Under the pieces are notes generated by a model. The model was not told where the DNA came from. It worked only from the letters and a program-made list of their open reading frames with translations, and searched no databases. The position numbers were made by a program, and so were the translations under genes. A DNA stretch of 64,000 bases from CAZVYJ01 sp964631565 (GTDB lineage Bacteria > Planctomycetota > Phycisphaerae > SM23-33): positions 1 to 64,000 of the forward strand of contig CAZVYJ010000011.1 of the NCBI GenBank assembly GCA_964631565.1. Direction: 5' to 3'. The first letter of the stretch is position 1, and each line of letters starts with the position of its first letter. Below are positions 40,194 to 49,959 of the stretch, one piece after another.

Positions 40194-40212
40194 GCTGCCC
40201 TTCGGGCAGCTT
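40192..40212 (+). terminator. Hairpin at the end of rpoC
   Basis: AAGCTGCCC-TTC-GGGCAGCTT, 9 bp, overlaps the rpoC stop codon. There is no T-run, so it may be a weak or factor-assisted terminator or an mRNA end stabiliser. Confidence 0.55.
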
Positions 40213-40216
40213 AGAG

Positions 40217-40315
40217 CAGTGGAGCAGCAGAGCAGGTGAAAAACTGAGCGAATTCCATCGCGGATCATTCGTTGAGAGCGGAATCCTTGCTCACCTGCGG
40301 TCTCCTGTTCTACTG
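40217..40315. repeat. Imperfect inverted repeat between rpoC and rpsL
   Basis: Left arm 40217-40239 begins CAGTGGAGCAGCAGA and ends GCAGGTGA; right arm 40291-40315 begins TCACCTGC and ends TTCTACTG. The arms match imperfectly over about 23-25 bases with a 51-base interior that has no gene. It resembles a small palindromic mobile or dispersed element. Confidence 0.55.
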
Positions 40316-40398
40316 TTGGTTCTTTTTAGTATTTGATTTAATTAGAGTTAGTTCTGGAAATTTGAAACGACCTGGCAAAGATAAAAGAGGTTCTTTAT

Positions 40399-40770
<372 letters not shown>

Positions 40771-40872
40771 CTGCTTGGACTGAAGTTATACTCACACTCG
40801 GCATGTGGCCGAGAGTACTGGCGAGTATTTAAAAGCGGGCCGGCCGAACCCGGCCCCCAGGAAAAGTTGAGA

Positions 40873-40887
40873 CCCCCCTAAGGGGGG
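40873..40887 (+). promoter_or_regulatory. Hairpin just upstream of rpsG
   Basis: CCCCCC-TAA-GGGGGG, 12 bases before the rpsG ATG. It may affect translation initiation. Another CTCGGC/GCCGAG hairpin lies nearby at about 40797-40813. Confidence 0.5.
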
Positions 40888-40899
40888 AACGAGAGAGAA

Positions 40900-41376
40900 A
40901 TGGGATTCAAAAAGTTTACATCGTCGACGGATCAGCTGAAGCCTGATGAGATATATGGCAGCAAGCTCATCAGCAAGTTCATCAACTGCATCATGGTGGA
41001 CGGCAAGAAAATCGCCGCCCAGAAGATCGTTTACGGCGCGATGGACATCATCGCCAAGAAAATGCCCGAAACCACTCCGATAGAGGTGTTCGAGAAGGCG
41101 ATCAACAACATCAAGCCGCGCATCGAGGTCCGCTCCAAGCGAGTCGGCGGCGCGAATTATCAGGTTCCGATGCAGGTTAATTCGAAGCGTCAGCTTTCGC
41201 TGGCGATTCGCTGGGTCCGTGAAGCCATCCGCGCCGGCAAAGGTCAGCCGATGAAGCAGAGGCTCGCGACTGAAATCATGAGCGCTTATAAGGGCGAAGG
41301 CGCCGCCATGACGACACGCGAAAACGTGCACCGCATGGCCGAGGCCAACAAGGCCTTTGCGCACTTCGCATGGTGA
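40900..41376 (+). CDS. rpsG: 30S ribosomal protein S7
   Basis: The protein has 158 residues. GGANYQVPMQVNSKRQLSLAIRW and ENVHRMAEANKAFAHF are family motifs. S7 nucleates the 30S head and lines the E site. A 438-base structured spacer follows before fusA, where most genomes have a short gap. Confidence 0.97.
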   Translation: MGFKKFTSSTDQLKPDEIYGSKLISKFINCIMVDGKKIAAQKIVYGAMDIIAKKMPETTPIEVFEKAINNIKPRIEVRSKRVGGANYQVPMQVNSKRQLSLAIRWVREAIRAGKGQPMKQRLATEIMSAYKGEGAAMTTRENVHRMAEANKAFAHFAW

Positions 41377-41814
41377 TAGAGAATAAGTAACCATCACAGA
41401 AAGCTTCGGCTGATTTCTTTCGGCCGAAAAGCGGTGTTGGTTGAATCGTCCGCTGCCTCCGTCCCTAAGGGACGGAGAGCAGAATTGGGCGGACGATCCC
41501 GGTGGCGCATCTGCGTAGCGACCGTCGGGACTCAGAGAAGGTTTTCCAAGTGCTTCTGACGAAATGAGGCGTCGCCTGAAGGCGCCTCGCAGGCAAGCCG
41601 ACGGCGGCTGCGTTTTGTTGGAGGCTCTCAGGGACCGCTTGAGATAAGACAACCGGGCCGGTCTGTTACGTGGGCTTGAAGCAGCAAAGCCTCTCAAGGC
41701 CGGTGTTCGTCCCTAAGGGATGACGGAAGAAGTTCCCTGATATGTTGGCGCGGCAGGTGCGCAGTGCATGTGTTTGCGCGGCGCAACCGCCTTTGAGGTA
41801 TAGGCTTAGGATAG
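41377..41814 (+). other. Structured 438-base spacer between rpsG and fusA
   Basis: No gene is visible. ATCGTCCGC (41445-41453) pairs with GCGGACGAT (41489-41497), enclosing CTCCGTCCC-TAA-GGGACGGAG (41457-41477). Further hairpins are TTCGGC/GCCGAA (41405-41428), a GAGGCG/CGCCTC pair near 41566-41588, and a TCGTCCC-TAA-GGGATGA hairpin (41707-41723). CTTGAGA near 41638 can pair with TCTCAAG near 41692. It may be a noncoding RNA, a leader, or clustered repeats. Confidence 0.5.
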
Positions 41815-43896
41815 ATGGCAAAGGACCTGAGAAAACTTCGTAATATCGGCATCATGGCACACATCGATGCCGGCAAGACTACTGTGAGCGAACGTGTGCT
41901 GTTCTTCGCCGGACGCACCTACAAGATAGGCGAAGTGCACGAGGGCACGGCCGTGATGGACTATCTCCAGGAAGAGCAGGAGCGGGGCATAACCATCACC
42001 TCGGCCGCCACCACGCTCGAGTGGAAAGGCTGCACCATCAATCTTATCGATACCCCCGGCCACGTCGACTTCACCATAGAGGTCGAACGCTCGCTGCGTG
42101 TGCTCGACGGCGCGGTGGCCGTGTTCTGTGCGGTTGGCGGCGTCGAAGCCCAGAGCGAGACGGTGTGGCATCAGGCGGATAAGTATAAGGTTCCGCGGCT
42201 TTGCTTCATAAACAAGATGGACCGGGCCGGTGCCGATTTCGACATGGTGGTCGGCGAACTTACCTCTCGCCTGCACGCCAACCCGATAGTTCTGCAGCTT
42301 CCGATGGGCAGCGGCGACGAAATGAAGGGACAGATAGACCTTGTCAGCCGGCAGGCGATATTCTATGACCCGGACAAGATCGCCACGAAAATGCGCATCG
42401 AACCTGTTCCGGATGAATATCACGAAATGGTAGAAATCGCTCGTCATGACCTGATTGAAAAGGCCGCCGAGTACGACGAAGAGGTAATGGACAAGTATGT
42501 CCACGAGCGTGAAATCAGCGAGGAAGAGATACATCGCGCGATCCGACACGGCACGGTCACCGGCAAGATTCACCCGGTGCTTTGCGGCTCGGCCCTGAAG
42601 CACATGGGCGTCCGCCTGCTTCTCGACGCCGTCGTAAGATACCTGCCCAGTCCGCTGGACGTTCCGCCGGTCGAAGGCCACGACCTGTCGAGGGGCAAGG
42701 AGAACCAGATAATCAGACGAAACCCGGACCCCAGCGAGCCTTTTTCGGCCCTGGTGTTCAAAATTACTTCCGACCAGCATGGCGACCTGAACTTCACCCG
42801 CATATACAGCGGCACGCTGAAGTCCGGCTCGAGAGTGCTCAACAGCACGCAGGACCGCAAGGAAATCGTCTCCCGCATATGGGAAATGCACGCGAAGCAG
42901 CGTACCCAGCGGGAAGAGGCCGTCGCGGGCGATATCGTGGCGCTGGTGGGCCTGAAGCAGTCCATCACCGGCGACACACTGTGCGACCCGAAGCATCCGA
43001 TTCTGCTGGAGCGACTCGACTTCCCCGAGCCGGTCATCACCATGTCGATAGAGCCTAAAACCAACGCCGACAAGCAGAAGCTCGTCGAGTCGCTTTATAC
43101 GCTGCGGCGGGAAGACCCCAGCTTCATGTACCGCTGGGACGAGGAAACCGGCCAGACGACCATTTCCGGCATGGGCGAGCTGCATCTGGAAATCATCAAA
43201 AACAAGCTGGTTCGCGATATGGGCGTGGACGTTACCGTCGGCAGGCCCAAGGTGGCCTACAAAGAGACGATTCGCGGTTCGGCCGAGGCGGAAGGACGGT
43301 TTATTCGCCAGACTGGCGGCCGGGGCCAGTACGGCGTGGCCGTCCTGCGGGTCGAATCGCATACCCCCGAGGCCGGCGAAGAGAGCATTATTTTCGAGGA
43401 TGCCACCAAGGGCGGCGTGATCCCGAGGGAGTACATTCCGTCGGTCGAAAGAGGCGTCAGGGACGCCGCCACAAGCGGGCCGCTTGCGGGCTATCCCATG
43501 CAGAATCTTAAGGTTACGTTACTTGACGGCAAGTATCACCCCGTTGACAGCAGCGACATCGCCTTCCAGCAGGCAGGCGCCCTGGCCTTCAACGAGGCGG
43601 TCCGAAAGGCCTCGCCCATATTCCTGGAGCCGATTATGCGGCTTCAGACCACCGTACCGGAAGAGTACCTGGGTGCGGTTACCGGCGATTTGAACAGCCG
43701 GCGGGCGGTAATCAAGGAAATGGAGCACAGAGGGCACTTCCGGGTGCTTACGGCGGAAGTTCCGCTGTCTGAATTATTTGGCTATTCGACGCAGCTTAGG
43801 TCGCTTACCCAGGGACGCGGGACCAGCACAATGGAGCCGCACGTGTATGCTCCGGCGCCCTCTCAGGTAAGCGAACAGATATTGCGTCTGGTTTAG
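41815..43896 (+). CDS. fusA: Elongation factor G
   Basis: The protein has 693 residues. AHIDAGKTT (15-23) is the P-loop; RGITITSAATTLEW is a canonical switch I, in contrast to the divergent EF-Tu of this genome; DTPGHVDF and NKMDRAG follow, with domain IV and V to the end. It drives translocation and ribosome recycling. GAGG-type sequence lies upstream with a short AT-rich gap. Confidence 0.97.
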   Translation: MAKDLRKLRNIGIMAHIDAGKTTVSERVLFFAGRTYKIGEVHEGTAVMDYLQEEQERGITITSAATTLEWKGCTINLIDTPGHVDFTIEVERSLRVLDGAVAVFCAVGGVEAQSETVWHQADKYKVPRLCFINKMDRAGADFDMVVGELTSRLHANPIVLQLPMGSGDEMKGQIDLVSRQAIFYDPDKIATKMRIEPVPDEYHEMVEIARHDLIEKAAEYDEEVMDKYVHEREISEEEIHRAIRHGTVTGKIHPVLCGSALKHMGVRLLLDAVVRYLPSPLDVPPVEGHDLSRGKENQIIRRNPDPSEPFSALVFKITSDQHGDLNFTRIYSGTLKSGSRVLNSTQDRKEIVSRIWEMHAKQRTQREEAVAGDIVALVGLKQSITGDTLCDPKHPILLERLDFPEPVITMSIEPKTNADKQKLVESLYTLRREDPSFMYRWDEETGQTTISGMGELHLEIIKNKLVRDMGVDVTVGRPKVAYKETIRGSAEAEGRFIRQTGGRGQYGVAVLRVESHTPEAGEESIIFEDATKGGVIPREYIPSVERGVRDAATSGPLAGYPMQNLKVTLLDGKYHPVDSSDIAFQQAGALAFNEAVRKASPIFLEPIMRLQTTVPEEYLGAVTGDLNSRRAVIKEMEHRGHFRVLTAEVPLSELFGYSTQLRSLTQGRGTSTMEPHVYAPAPSQVSEQILRLV

Positions 43897-43934
43897 ATAA
43901 GATGAAAAAAACTGAAAAAATCGTGGGTCCATAA

Positions 43935-43962
43935 TTGACAGTTACTTGCGCATCCGTATGCT
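43935..43962 (+). promoter_or_regulatory. Promoter of the S10 operon
   Basis: TTGACA (43935-43940), 16 bases, TATGCT (43957-43962), 64 bases before rpsJ. It would drive the long rpsJ-rplQ run. Confidence 0.75.
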
Positions 43963-44025
43963 GGGTGGACTCTGTATTTTCCCGTCGCCTTTAATGGTTG
44001 GGAACCACGGTTGGAGTATGGCTGA

Positions 44026-44334
<309 letters not shown>

Positions 44335-44354
44335 GGTGTGAAAAGGTGCTAGCG

Positions 44355-45017
44355 ATGTTCGCGGTTATACTAGGCAAAAAAATCGGCATGACGCAGGTTT
44401 ACGACGACAACGGCGACGTTCAGCCGGTCACTGTCGTTCAGGCAGGGCCGTGCAGTGTTCTGCAGGTCAAGAGCGGCGAGACTGACGGCTACAACGCCGT
44501 TCAGCTCGGATTCGGCGACGTGAAGGTCCACAGGGCGACCAAGCCTCAGATCGGCCACGCCGCGAAGGCGAATTCCAGGCCCAAACGCTTTATCCGCGAA
44601 GTGCGGCTTGACGCCGCCGCTGAAGGCGTTCAGCCCGGCCAGGCCGTCACTGTCGATGCGTTTAACGAAATTAAATTCGTCGATGTGATAGGCACTACGA
44701 AGGGCAAAGGCTTCGCCGGCGCGATGAAGCGTCACGGCTTCAAGGGTCAGCCCGCGTCGCACGGCTGCGAACGCAAGCACAGAAGCCCCGGCTCGATCGC
44801 TTCGCACAGCGCCAACCGCGGCAGAGGCGGTACGCCGAAGAGGGGCAAGCGCATGGCCGGCCACATGGGCAACGTAAAGTGCACCAGCCGGAATCACAAA
44901 CTCGTTGCCGTAGACAAGGAAAATAACCTGCTGTTGATCAAGGGATCAGTTCCCGGAGCCAACGGCGGGTTTGTTTATATCAGGGCAAGCAAGACGGCCA
45001 AGGCCGCTAAAAAGTAA
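44355..45017 (+). CDS. rplC: 50S ribosomal protein L3
   Basis: The protein has 220 residues from ATG 44355 with AAAGG eight bases upstream; a GTG at 44346 is in frame but overlaps that site. MFAVILGKKIGMTQ is the bacterial L3 start; FAGAMKRHGFKGQPASHG reaches the peptidyl-transferase centre. Confidence 0.96.
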   Translation: MFAVILGKKIGMTQVYDDNGDVQPVTVVQAGPCSVLQVKSGETDGYNAVQLGFGDVKVHRATKPQIGHAAKANSRPKRFIREVRLDAAAEGVQPGQAVTVDAFNEIKFVDVIGTTKGKGFAGAMKRHGFKGQPASHGCERKHRSPGSIASHSANRGRGGTPKRGKRMAGHMGNVKCTSRNHKLVAVDKENNLLLIKGSVPGANGGFVYIRASKTAKAAKK

Positions 45018-45036
45018 GGCCCGGTGAGACAAGATC

Positions 45037-45666
45037 ATGTTGGAAGTTCCAGTTTACAATACCGACGGAAAGAAAATCGACACCATCAAGGTGGATGAGC
45101 GGACGTTCGGCTCGCAGGTCAACGTGGCGCTGCTGAAGCAGGCGGTCGTCGCCTACCACGCCAACAGGCGTCAGCCGACGGCGGCCACCAGGAGCCGCGG
45201 CATGGTTGAAGGCTCGACCAGAAAACTGTACCGCCAGAAGGGCACCGGCAACGCACGCCGAGGCCCGATCCGCACAAACATCATGCGTGGCGGCGGCGTC
45301 GCCTTCGCAAAGGGCAATCAGAACTTCAAGCAGAGGCTGCCGAAAAAGATGCGCAGGGCCGCCCTCAACTCGGCGATCCTGGCCAAGATTCTCGGCGAAG
45401 ACCTGGTGGTCCTTGATGGGCTGGCGGTCGAATCGCCGAAGACCGCACATGTCGCCGGCGTGATGAAGAATCTCAAGATCAACCGTTCGTGCCTGCTGAC
45501 GCTGGCTGATCATGACAGGAACATCTACCTCAGTGCCAGAAACATCCCGGACATCACCGTCCGGACGGCCGAGGAGCTTAATGCCTTCGACGTGGCGACC
45601 AGGCAGAAAATGGTCGTCACCACCGAGGCGATGCAGGCCTTGATGGGGCAGGAGGTTGAAGCGTGA
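45037..45666 (+). CDS. rplD: 50S ribosomal protein L4
   Basis: The protein has 209 residues. GTGNARRGPIRTNIMRGGG is the exit-tunnel loop. In Escherichia coli L4 also represses the S10 operon; I see no matching leader here. The stop overlaps the rplW start by four bases. Confidence 0.97.
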   Translation: MLEVPVYNTDGKKIDTIKVDERTFGSQVNVALLKQAVVAYHANRRQPTAATRSRGMVEGSTRKLYRQKGTGNARRGPIRTNIMRGGGVAFAKGNQNFKQRLPKKMRRAALNSAILAKILGEDLVVLDGLAVESPKTAHVAGVMKNLKINRSCLLTLADHDRNIYLSARNIPDITVRTAEELNAFDVATRQKMVVTTEAMQALMGQEVEA

Positions 45667-45947
45667 AAGACGAAGTATACGGCGTAATAAAGAAGCCCCT
45701 TGTTACTGAAAAGGGCACGCACCAGTCGCAGGCACTCAACGCCTACGCGTTTGAAGTGGCCCCTGAGGCGAGCAAGGCGCAGATTAAGCAGGCGGTCGAG
45801 CGGATATACAACGTGAAGGTCGTTGAAGTCCGCACCGCAAATCGCAAGGGTAAGCCGAGACGTACGGGCATGCGGTGGGGCAAGACCCGCCACTGGAAAA
45901 AGGCGGTCGTCGTGCTGCATCCCGACCACCATATAGATCTGTTTTAG
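45663..45947 (+). CDS. rplW: 50S ribosomal protein L23
   Basis: The protein has 94 residues from GTG. KKPLVTEKGT opens the family and MRWGKTRHWKKAVV closes it. L23 sits at the tunnel exit and docks trigger factor and SRP. Translationally coupled to rplD. Confidence 0.96.
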   Translation: MKDEVYGVIKKPLVTEKGTHQSQALNAYAFEVAPEASKAQIKQAVERIYNVKVVEVRTANRKGKPRRTGMRWGKTRHWKKAVVVLHPDHHIDLF

Positions 45948-45966
45948 GACCTGAAGGCAAGTAGTC

Positions 45967-46818
45967 ATGGCAATTAAGGTTTACAAGAGAACTTCGGCCG
46001 GCCGACGCAACAGCTCGGTGAACATTCGTCAGGAAGTCACCACGAGCACGCCGGAAAAGTCGCTGCTCAAGCCGATGAAGAAAACCGGCGGGCGCAACCA
46101 CCGCGGCATCATCACGACAAGGCATCGCGGCGGCGGTAACAAGAGAATGTACCGGATTATCGACTTCAAGCGGAACAAGGACGATGTCGCCGCCGAGGTC
46201 AAGACCATCGAGTATGATCCCAACCGCAGCTGCAATATCGCCCTGGTCGAGTATCCGGACGGCGAAGTGCGTTATGTGCTCGCCCCGATAGGCCTGAAGG
46301 TCGGAAGCAAAATTTATTCCGGCAAGAAGGTCGAGCCGAAGCCCGGCAACTGCATGCCGCTGAGCAGCATTCCGCTCGGCCTGGACGTGCATAACATTGA
46401 AATGCGTCCCGGACAGGGCGGCAAGCTGGTCCGCACCGCCGGCGGCGTGGCCCGTCTGGCCGCGAGGGAAGGCGAATTCGCCCACATCATTCTGCCGTCG
46501 GGCGAAATGAGAATGATCAACGCAGGCTGTCGTGCGACCATAGGCCAGCTCGGCAACATCGAGCACGGCAGCGTTCGCTGGGGCAAGGCCGGCCGCATGC
46601 GTCACAGGGGCATACGCCCGCACGTTCGCGGCTCGGCGATGAACCCGGTCGCCCATCCGATGGGCGGCGGCGAAGGAAGGCGCAGCGGCGGCCGTCACCC
46701 CGTTTCGCCGACAGGCAAACTGGCCAAGGGCGGAAAGACCAGAAAGAGAAAGAAGGCATCCAATAAGCTCATCATGCGTCGCAGACGCAATGTGCGTTAC
46801 GGGCAGTTGGTGCTTTAA
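45967..46818 (+). CDS. rplB: 50S ribosomal protein L2
   Basis: The protein has 283 residues. GGRNHRGIITTRHRGGG, and near the end NPVAHPMGGGEGRRSGGRHPVSP (in parts) with the His needed for peptidyl transfer, mark L2. It is the largest core RNA-binding protein of the 50S subunit. 19 bases after rplW. Confidence 0.98.
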   Translation: MAIKVYKRTSAGRRNSSVNIRQEVTTSTPEKSLLKPMKKTGGRNHRGIITTRHRGGGNKRMYRIIDFKRNKDDVAAEVKTIEYDPNRSCNIALVEYPDGEVRYVLAPIGLKVGSKIYSGKKVEPKPGNCMPLSSIPLGLDVHNIEMRPGQGGKLVRTAGGVARLAAREGEFAHIILPSGEMRMINAGCRATIGQLGNIEHGSVRWGKAGRMRHRGIRPHVRGSAMNPVAHPMGGGEGRRSGGRHPVSPTGKLAKGGKTRKRKKASNKLIMRRRRNVRYGQLVL

Positions 46819-46851
46819 GACGTTTTCATAAGCATAAGCAGGATTTGAATA

Positions 46852-47187
46852 ATGACCAGAAGCGCGAAAAAAGGTCCGTACGTTGACGAGAGGCTCTTCG
46901 GCAAGGTGAAGAAGGCCGTCGAGGCAGGCAACAACGAGCCTATCAAGACGTGGTCCAGGACATGCACGATAGTGCCTGAATTCATCGGGCGGACGTTCAT
47001 GGTTCATAACGGCAAGACCTTCCACAAGGTTTTTGTTACTGAAGACATGGTCGGCCACAAGCTTGGCGAGTTCAGCCCGACCAGAATATTCCGCGGGCAC
47101 AGCGGAATAAAGAAGGCAGAAGCGGCAGGGACCGGGGCGCCAGCGCCTGCGGCGGCGGCAGCGGCACCCAAACCTGGACCCAAGTAA
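46852..47187 (+). CDS. rpsS: 30S ribosomal protein S19, extended
   Basis: The protein has 111 residues against about 92 usual. The core has RSAKKGPYVDERL and HNGKTFHKVFVTEDMVGHKLGEFSPTR (in parts). The last 25 residues are an Ala/Pro-rich tail not found in the standard protein. It contacts the A-site tRNA region in the head. Confidence 0.96.
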   Translation: MTRSAKKGPYVDERLFGKVKKAVEAGNNEPIKTWSRTCTIVPEFIGRTFMVHNGKTFHKVFVTEDMVGHKLGEFSPTRIFRGHSGIKKAEAAGTGAPAPAAAAAAPKPGPK

Positions 47188-47223
47188 GGAACTGACGAAT
47201 AACCGTCAACGGAGATTGTGAAA

Positions 47224-47559
47224 ATGCCGTGGCAAGCAGCACATAGATACGCACGAATTAGTCCCCGCAAGGTAAAGCTCATTGCGCAGATGATTTGCGG
47301 ACGCAACGTGCAGGACGCCTTGAACATCCTGAAGTTTACGCCCAACAGGGGCGCGTGGATGCTCTCGAAGGTTCTCAGCAGCGCGGTCGCCAACGCCAAT
47401 GAGGCGGAAGCCGACGTCGAAAACCTCATCGTCAAGGAAGCCCGCGTGGACGAGGGTCCGACGATGAAGCGTATTCGGCCGAAAGACCGCGGGAGGGCGC
47501 ACCTTATACTCAAACGCACCAGCCACATCACCGTGGTGGTCAATCAGGGTAAGGAATAA
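47224..47559 (+). CDS. rplV: 50S ribosomal protein L22
   Basis: The protein has 111 residues from ATG 47224, nine bases after GGAG; a GTG six bases upstream is too close to that site. ARISPRKVKLIAQMICG and the C-terminal RPKDRGRAHLILKRTSHI form the tunnel-lining fold. Confidence 0.95.
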   Translation: MPWQAAHRYARISPRKVKLIAQMICGRNVQDALNILKFTPNRGAWMLSKVLSSAVANANEAEADVENLIVKEARVDEGPTMKRIRPKDRGRAHLILKRTSHITVVVNQGKE

Positions 47560-47571
47560 CGAGGCTAGATT

Positions 47572-48534
47572 ATGGGTCAGAAGGTATCACCCATTGGATT
47601 TCGTACCGGCGTGACGATCGGCTGGAAAAGCCGCTGGTTCGCCCCCAAGAGCAACTACGGCGAGTTTCTCGTTGAAGACGCCAGGATTCGCGATTTCGTT
47701 GACAAGCGGCTGAATCAGCAGCCTCCGTATGCTGCGGTCAGTTGTGTTGAAATCGAACGGACGCGCGAAGAGGTCAAGGTCATTCTGCGGACGGCCCGCC
47801 CCGGCCTGGTCATCGGACCCAAGGGCGCCGAAGTCGAGAAACTGAAAGATGCCCTGGAGCACCTTACCGACCGCCGCGTGAACATCAACATCGTCGAGGT
47901 CAAGAACCCCGACCTGGATGCCACGCTGGTGGCCGAGTCGATTTGCGAGCAGATTAAGCGTCGCCGCAGTTTCCGCCGTGCACTGAAGCAGCGGGCGGAA
48001 GCCGCAATGCAGGCCGGCGCCAAAGGCGTGAAGATTTCCGTATCCGGCCGGCTCGGCGGCGCCGAAATGAGCCGCAACGAAACAATGATACTTGGCTCCA
48101 TCCCGCTGCATACGCTGGAGGCGGACGTGGACTACGGCTTCATGCCGTGCTTCACAACCTACGGCGCAATCGGCGTGAAGGTTTGGATATATCGCGGCAT
48201 GTTCGGCGAAGCGCCGGCCGAGGAAGACAAGGTCGCCCAGGTGGCTATGACTCGCGCAAGGCGCCGCCGTGAGAATCGCGGCGAGCCCGGCGGCAAGGGC
48301 GGCGGCAGGGGCGGCAGGCGAGGCGAACGCGGTGAACGAGACGAACAGGCGCCGGTCGTTACAAGGCCGGGCGGCTCGCGGCTTGGCGGCATAAAGAAGG
48401 CAGAGGAAGCCCGCAAGGCTGCTGAAGCCAGGGCGGCGGCAGAAGCCGCAGCGGCCGAAGCCCCAGCGGAAGAGGCACAGGTTAATGAATCCACCCCGGC
48501 CGAGAACGCCGGCGAGGAAAAAGCAAAAGGTTAA
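47572..48534 (+). CDS. rpsC: 30S ribosomal protein S3, extended
   Basis: The protein has 320 residues against 210-240 usual. MGQKVSPIGFRTGV opens it; the KH domain has ARPGLVIGPKGAEVEKL; the C domain has GVKISVSGRLGGAEMSRNE. From about 235 there is a Gly/Arg-rich then Ala/Glu-rich tail. S3 forms the mRNA entry site with S4 and S5. Confidence 0.97.
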   Translation: MGQKVSPIGFRTGVTIGWKSRWFAPKSNYGEFLVEDARIRDFVDKRLNQQPPYAAVSCVEIERTREEVKVILRTARPGLVIGPKGAEVEKLKDALEHLTDRRVNINIVEVKNPDLDATLVAESICEQIKRRRSFRRALKQRAEAAMQAGAKGVKISVSGRLGGAEMSRNETMILGSIPLHTLEADVDYGFMPCFTTYGAIGVKVWIYRGMFGEAPAEEDKVAQVAMTRARRRRENRGEPGGKGGGRGGRRGERGERDEQAPVVTRPGGSRLGGIKKAEEARKAAEARAAAEAAAAEAPAEEAQVNESTPAENAGEEKAKG

Positions 48535-48561
48535 ATCAGTAAGATTTGAAAAGGTGTCGCT

Positions 48562-48978
48562 ATGGCGATGATGCCGAAAAGAGTTTTGCACCGCAAGCAG
48601 CAGCGTGGCCGGGTCCGTGGAAACGCGACTCGCGGCAACACTGTGTCTTTCGGTGAATATGGATTGCAGTCGACGGATGGCGGCTGGCTTACAGCCAGGC
48701 AGCTTGAGGCCGGTCGTGTGGCGGCTACGCACTTCCTGCATCGCGAAGGAAAGGTTTACATCCGCGTATTCCCGGACAAGCCCGTCAGCGCCAAGCCGCT
48801 CGAAACCCGAATGGGCAAGGGCAAAGGCGAAACTAAGGACTGGGTGGCTATCGTAAAGCCGGGCACGATTCTTTTTGAAGTATCCGGTGTCGATGAGGCG
48901 ACAGCCCGGGCAGCGCTCCGCCTGATAGCCCACAAGATGCCGGTAAACTGCAAGATGGCCTACAGGCGTCATCGTTAG
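48562..48978 (+). CDS. rplP: 50S ribosomal protein L16
   Basis: The protein has 138 residues. MMPKRVLHRKQQRGRVRG, FPDKPVSAKPLETRMGKGKG (in parts) and the Arg81 region are typical. L16 organises the A site of the 50S subunit. Confidence 0.97.
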   Translation: MAMMPKRVLHRKQQRGRVRGNATRGNTVSFGEYGLQSTDGGWLTARQLEAGRVAATHFLHREGKVYIRVFPDKPVSAKPLETRMGKGKGETKDWVAIVKPGTILFEVSGVDEATARAALRLIAHKMPVNCKMAYRRHR

Positions 48979-49001
48979 AAGAAGTAAAAGGGCCAGCCGA
49001 A

Positions 49002-49217
49002 ATGAAGATTAAAGAAATAGTACAAATGAGTGACGAAGAGCTGCAGACCGAGCTTGCCAGGCTGCGCCGGCATCAGTTCGACATCCGCGCACAGGCGGTT
49101 ACTGAAAAGCTGGAAGACCCGAGCATGCTCAGGAAGACCAAGCGGGACATCGCCAGGATTCTGACGGTCATCCGGCAGCGCGAGATGGAAGCCGGCAGGC
49201 AGACTGCGACGGAATAA
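49002..49217 (+). CDS. rpmC: 50S ribosomal protein L29
   Basis: The protein has 71 residues: a helical hairpin with MKIKEIVQMSDEELQTEL at the start and KRDIARILTVIRQRE near the end. It neighbours L23 at the tunnel exit. Confidence 0.95.
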   Translation: MKIKEIVQMSDEELQTELARLRRHQFDIRAQAVTEKLEDPSMLRKTKRDIARILTVIRQREMEAGRQTATE

Positions 49218-49256
49218 ATCAGGCATCAAAAACCACTGTAGCGGATAACTATAGAT

Positions 49257-49565
49257 ATGGCAGAAGCAAAAGAGAAAACCAGGGTCAAGAAATTACACAA
49301 AATGGTCGGTCTGGTCAGTTCGACAGGCGGCGACAAGACAATCCGCGTAATCGTGGACAACATCGTGAAGCATCCGCGTTACGGCAAGTTTGTCCGTTAT
49401 CGCACGAAGGTTGCCGCACACGATCCGCACAACGAAGCGGCTGTCGGCGACACGGTTGAAATCGTTGCCTGCAGGCGCATAAGCAAGACAAAGGCATTCA
49501 AGCTGTCCAGAGTTGTCCGCGAGGCGACCCTGGCCACTAAACAAACAGTTTCGGACAAAGGGTAG
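49257..49565 (+). CDS. rpsQ: 30S ribosomal protein S17
   Basis: The protein has 102 residues. VGLVSSTGGDKTIRVIVD, then HPRYGKFVRYRTKVAAHD, are the family motifs. It binds 16S rRNA early in assembly. Slight extensions at both ends compared with the usual 85 residues. Confidence 0.96.
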   Translation: MAEAKEKTRVKKLHKMVGLVSSTGGDKTIRVIVDNIVKHPRYGKFVRYRTKVAAHDPHNEAAVGDTVEIVACRRISKTKAFKLSRVVREATLATKQTVSDKG

Positions 49566-49569
49566 TACA

Positions 49570-49956
49570 TTGATCCAGAGCGAAACCAGATTACAGGTAG
49601 CCGACAACACCGGCGCCCGCGAAGTCGGGTGCATCCGGGTGCTGGGCGGCTCGACGAGACGCGGGTCGTTCACCCGCCGGAAAGCGTCGCTTGGCGATAT
49701 CATCATCTGTTCGGTCAAGAAGGCGCTGCCCGGCAGTGACGTGAAGGCCGGCGATGTCGTCAAGTGCGTTATCGTCAGGACGGGCTATCCGGTGCGGCGG
49801 TCGGACGGCAGCTACGTTCGGTTCGACTCCAGCGCGGTAGTCATTATTGATGAGAACAACAACCCCAGGGGCACGCGCATATTCGGCGCGGTGGCCAGGG
49901 AACTGCGGGAAAAGAACTTCATGAAGATTGTTTCGCTGGCATCGGAGGTAGTTTAG
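49570..49956 (+). CDS. rplN: 50S ribosomal protein L14
   Basis: The protein has 128 residues from TTG at 49570 (MIQSETRLQVADNTGARE), four bases after the rpsQ stop. The frame is open upstream but the alignment begins here. GAVARELREKNFMKIVSLA closes the family. It bridges to the 30S subunit. Confidence 0.95.
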   Translation: MIQSETRLQVADNTGAREVGCIRVLGGSTRRGSFTRRKASLGDIIICSVKKALPGSDVKAGDVVKCVIVRTGYPVRRSDGSYVRFDSSAVVIIDENNNPRGTRIFGAVARELREKNFMKIVSLASEVV

Positions 49957-49959
49957 CTA

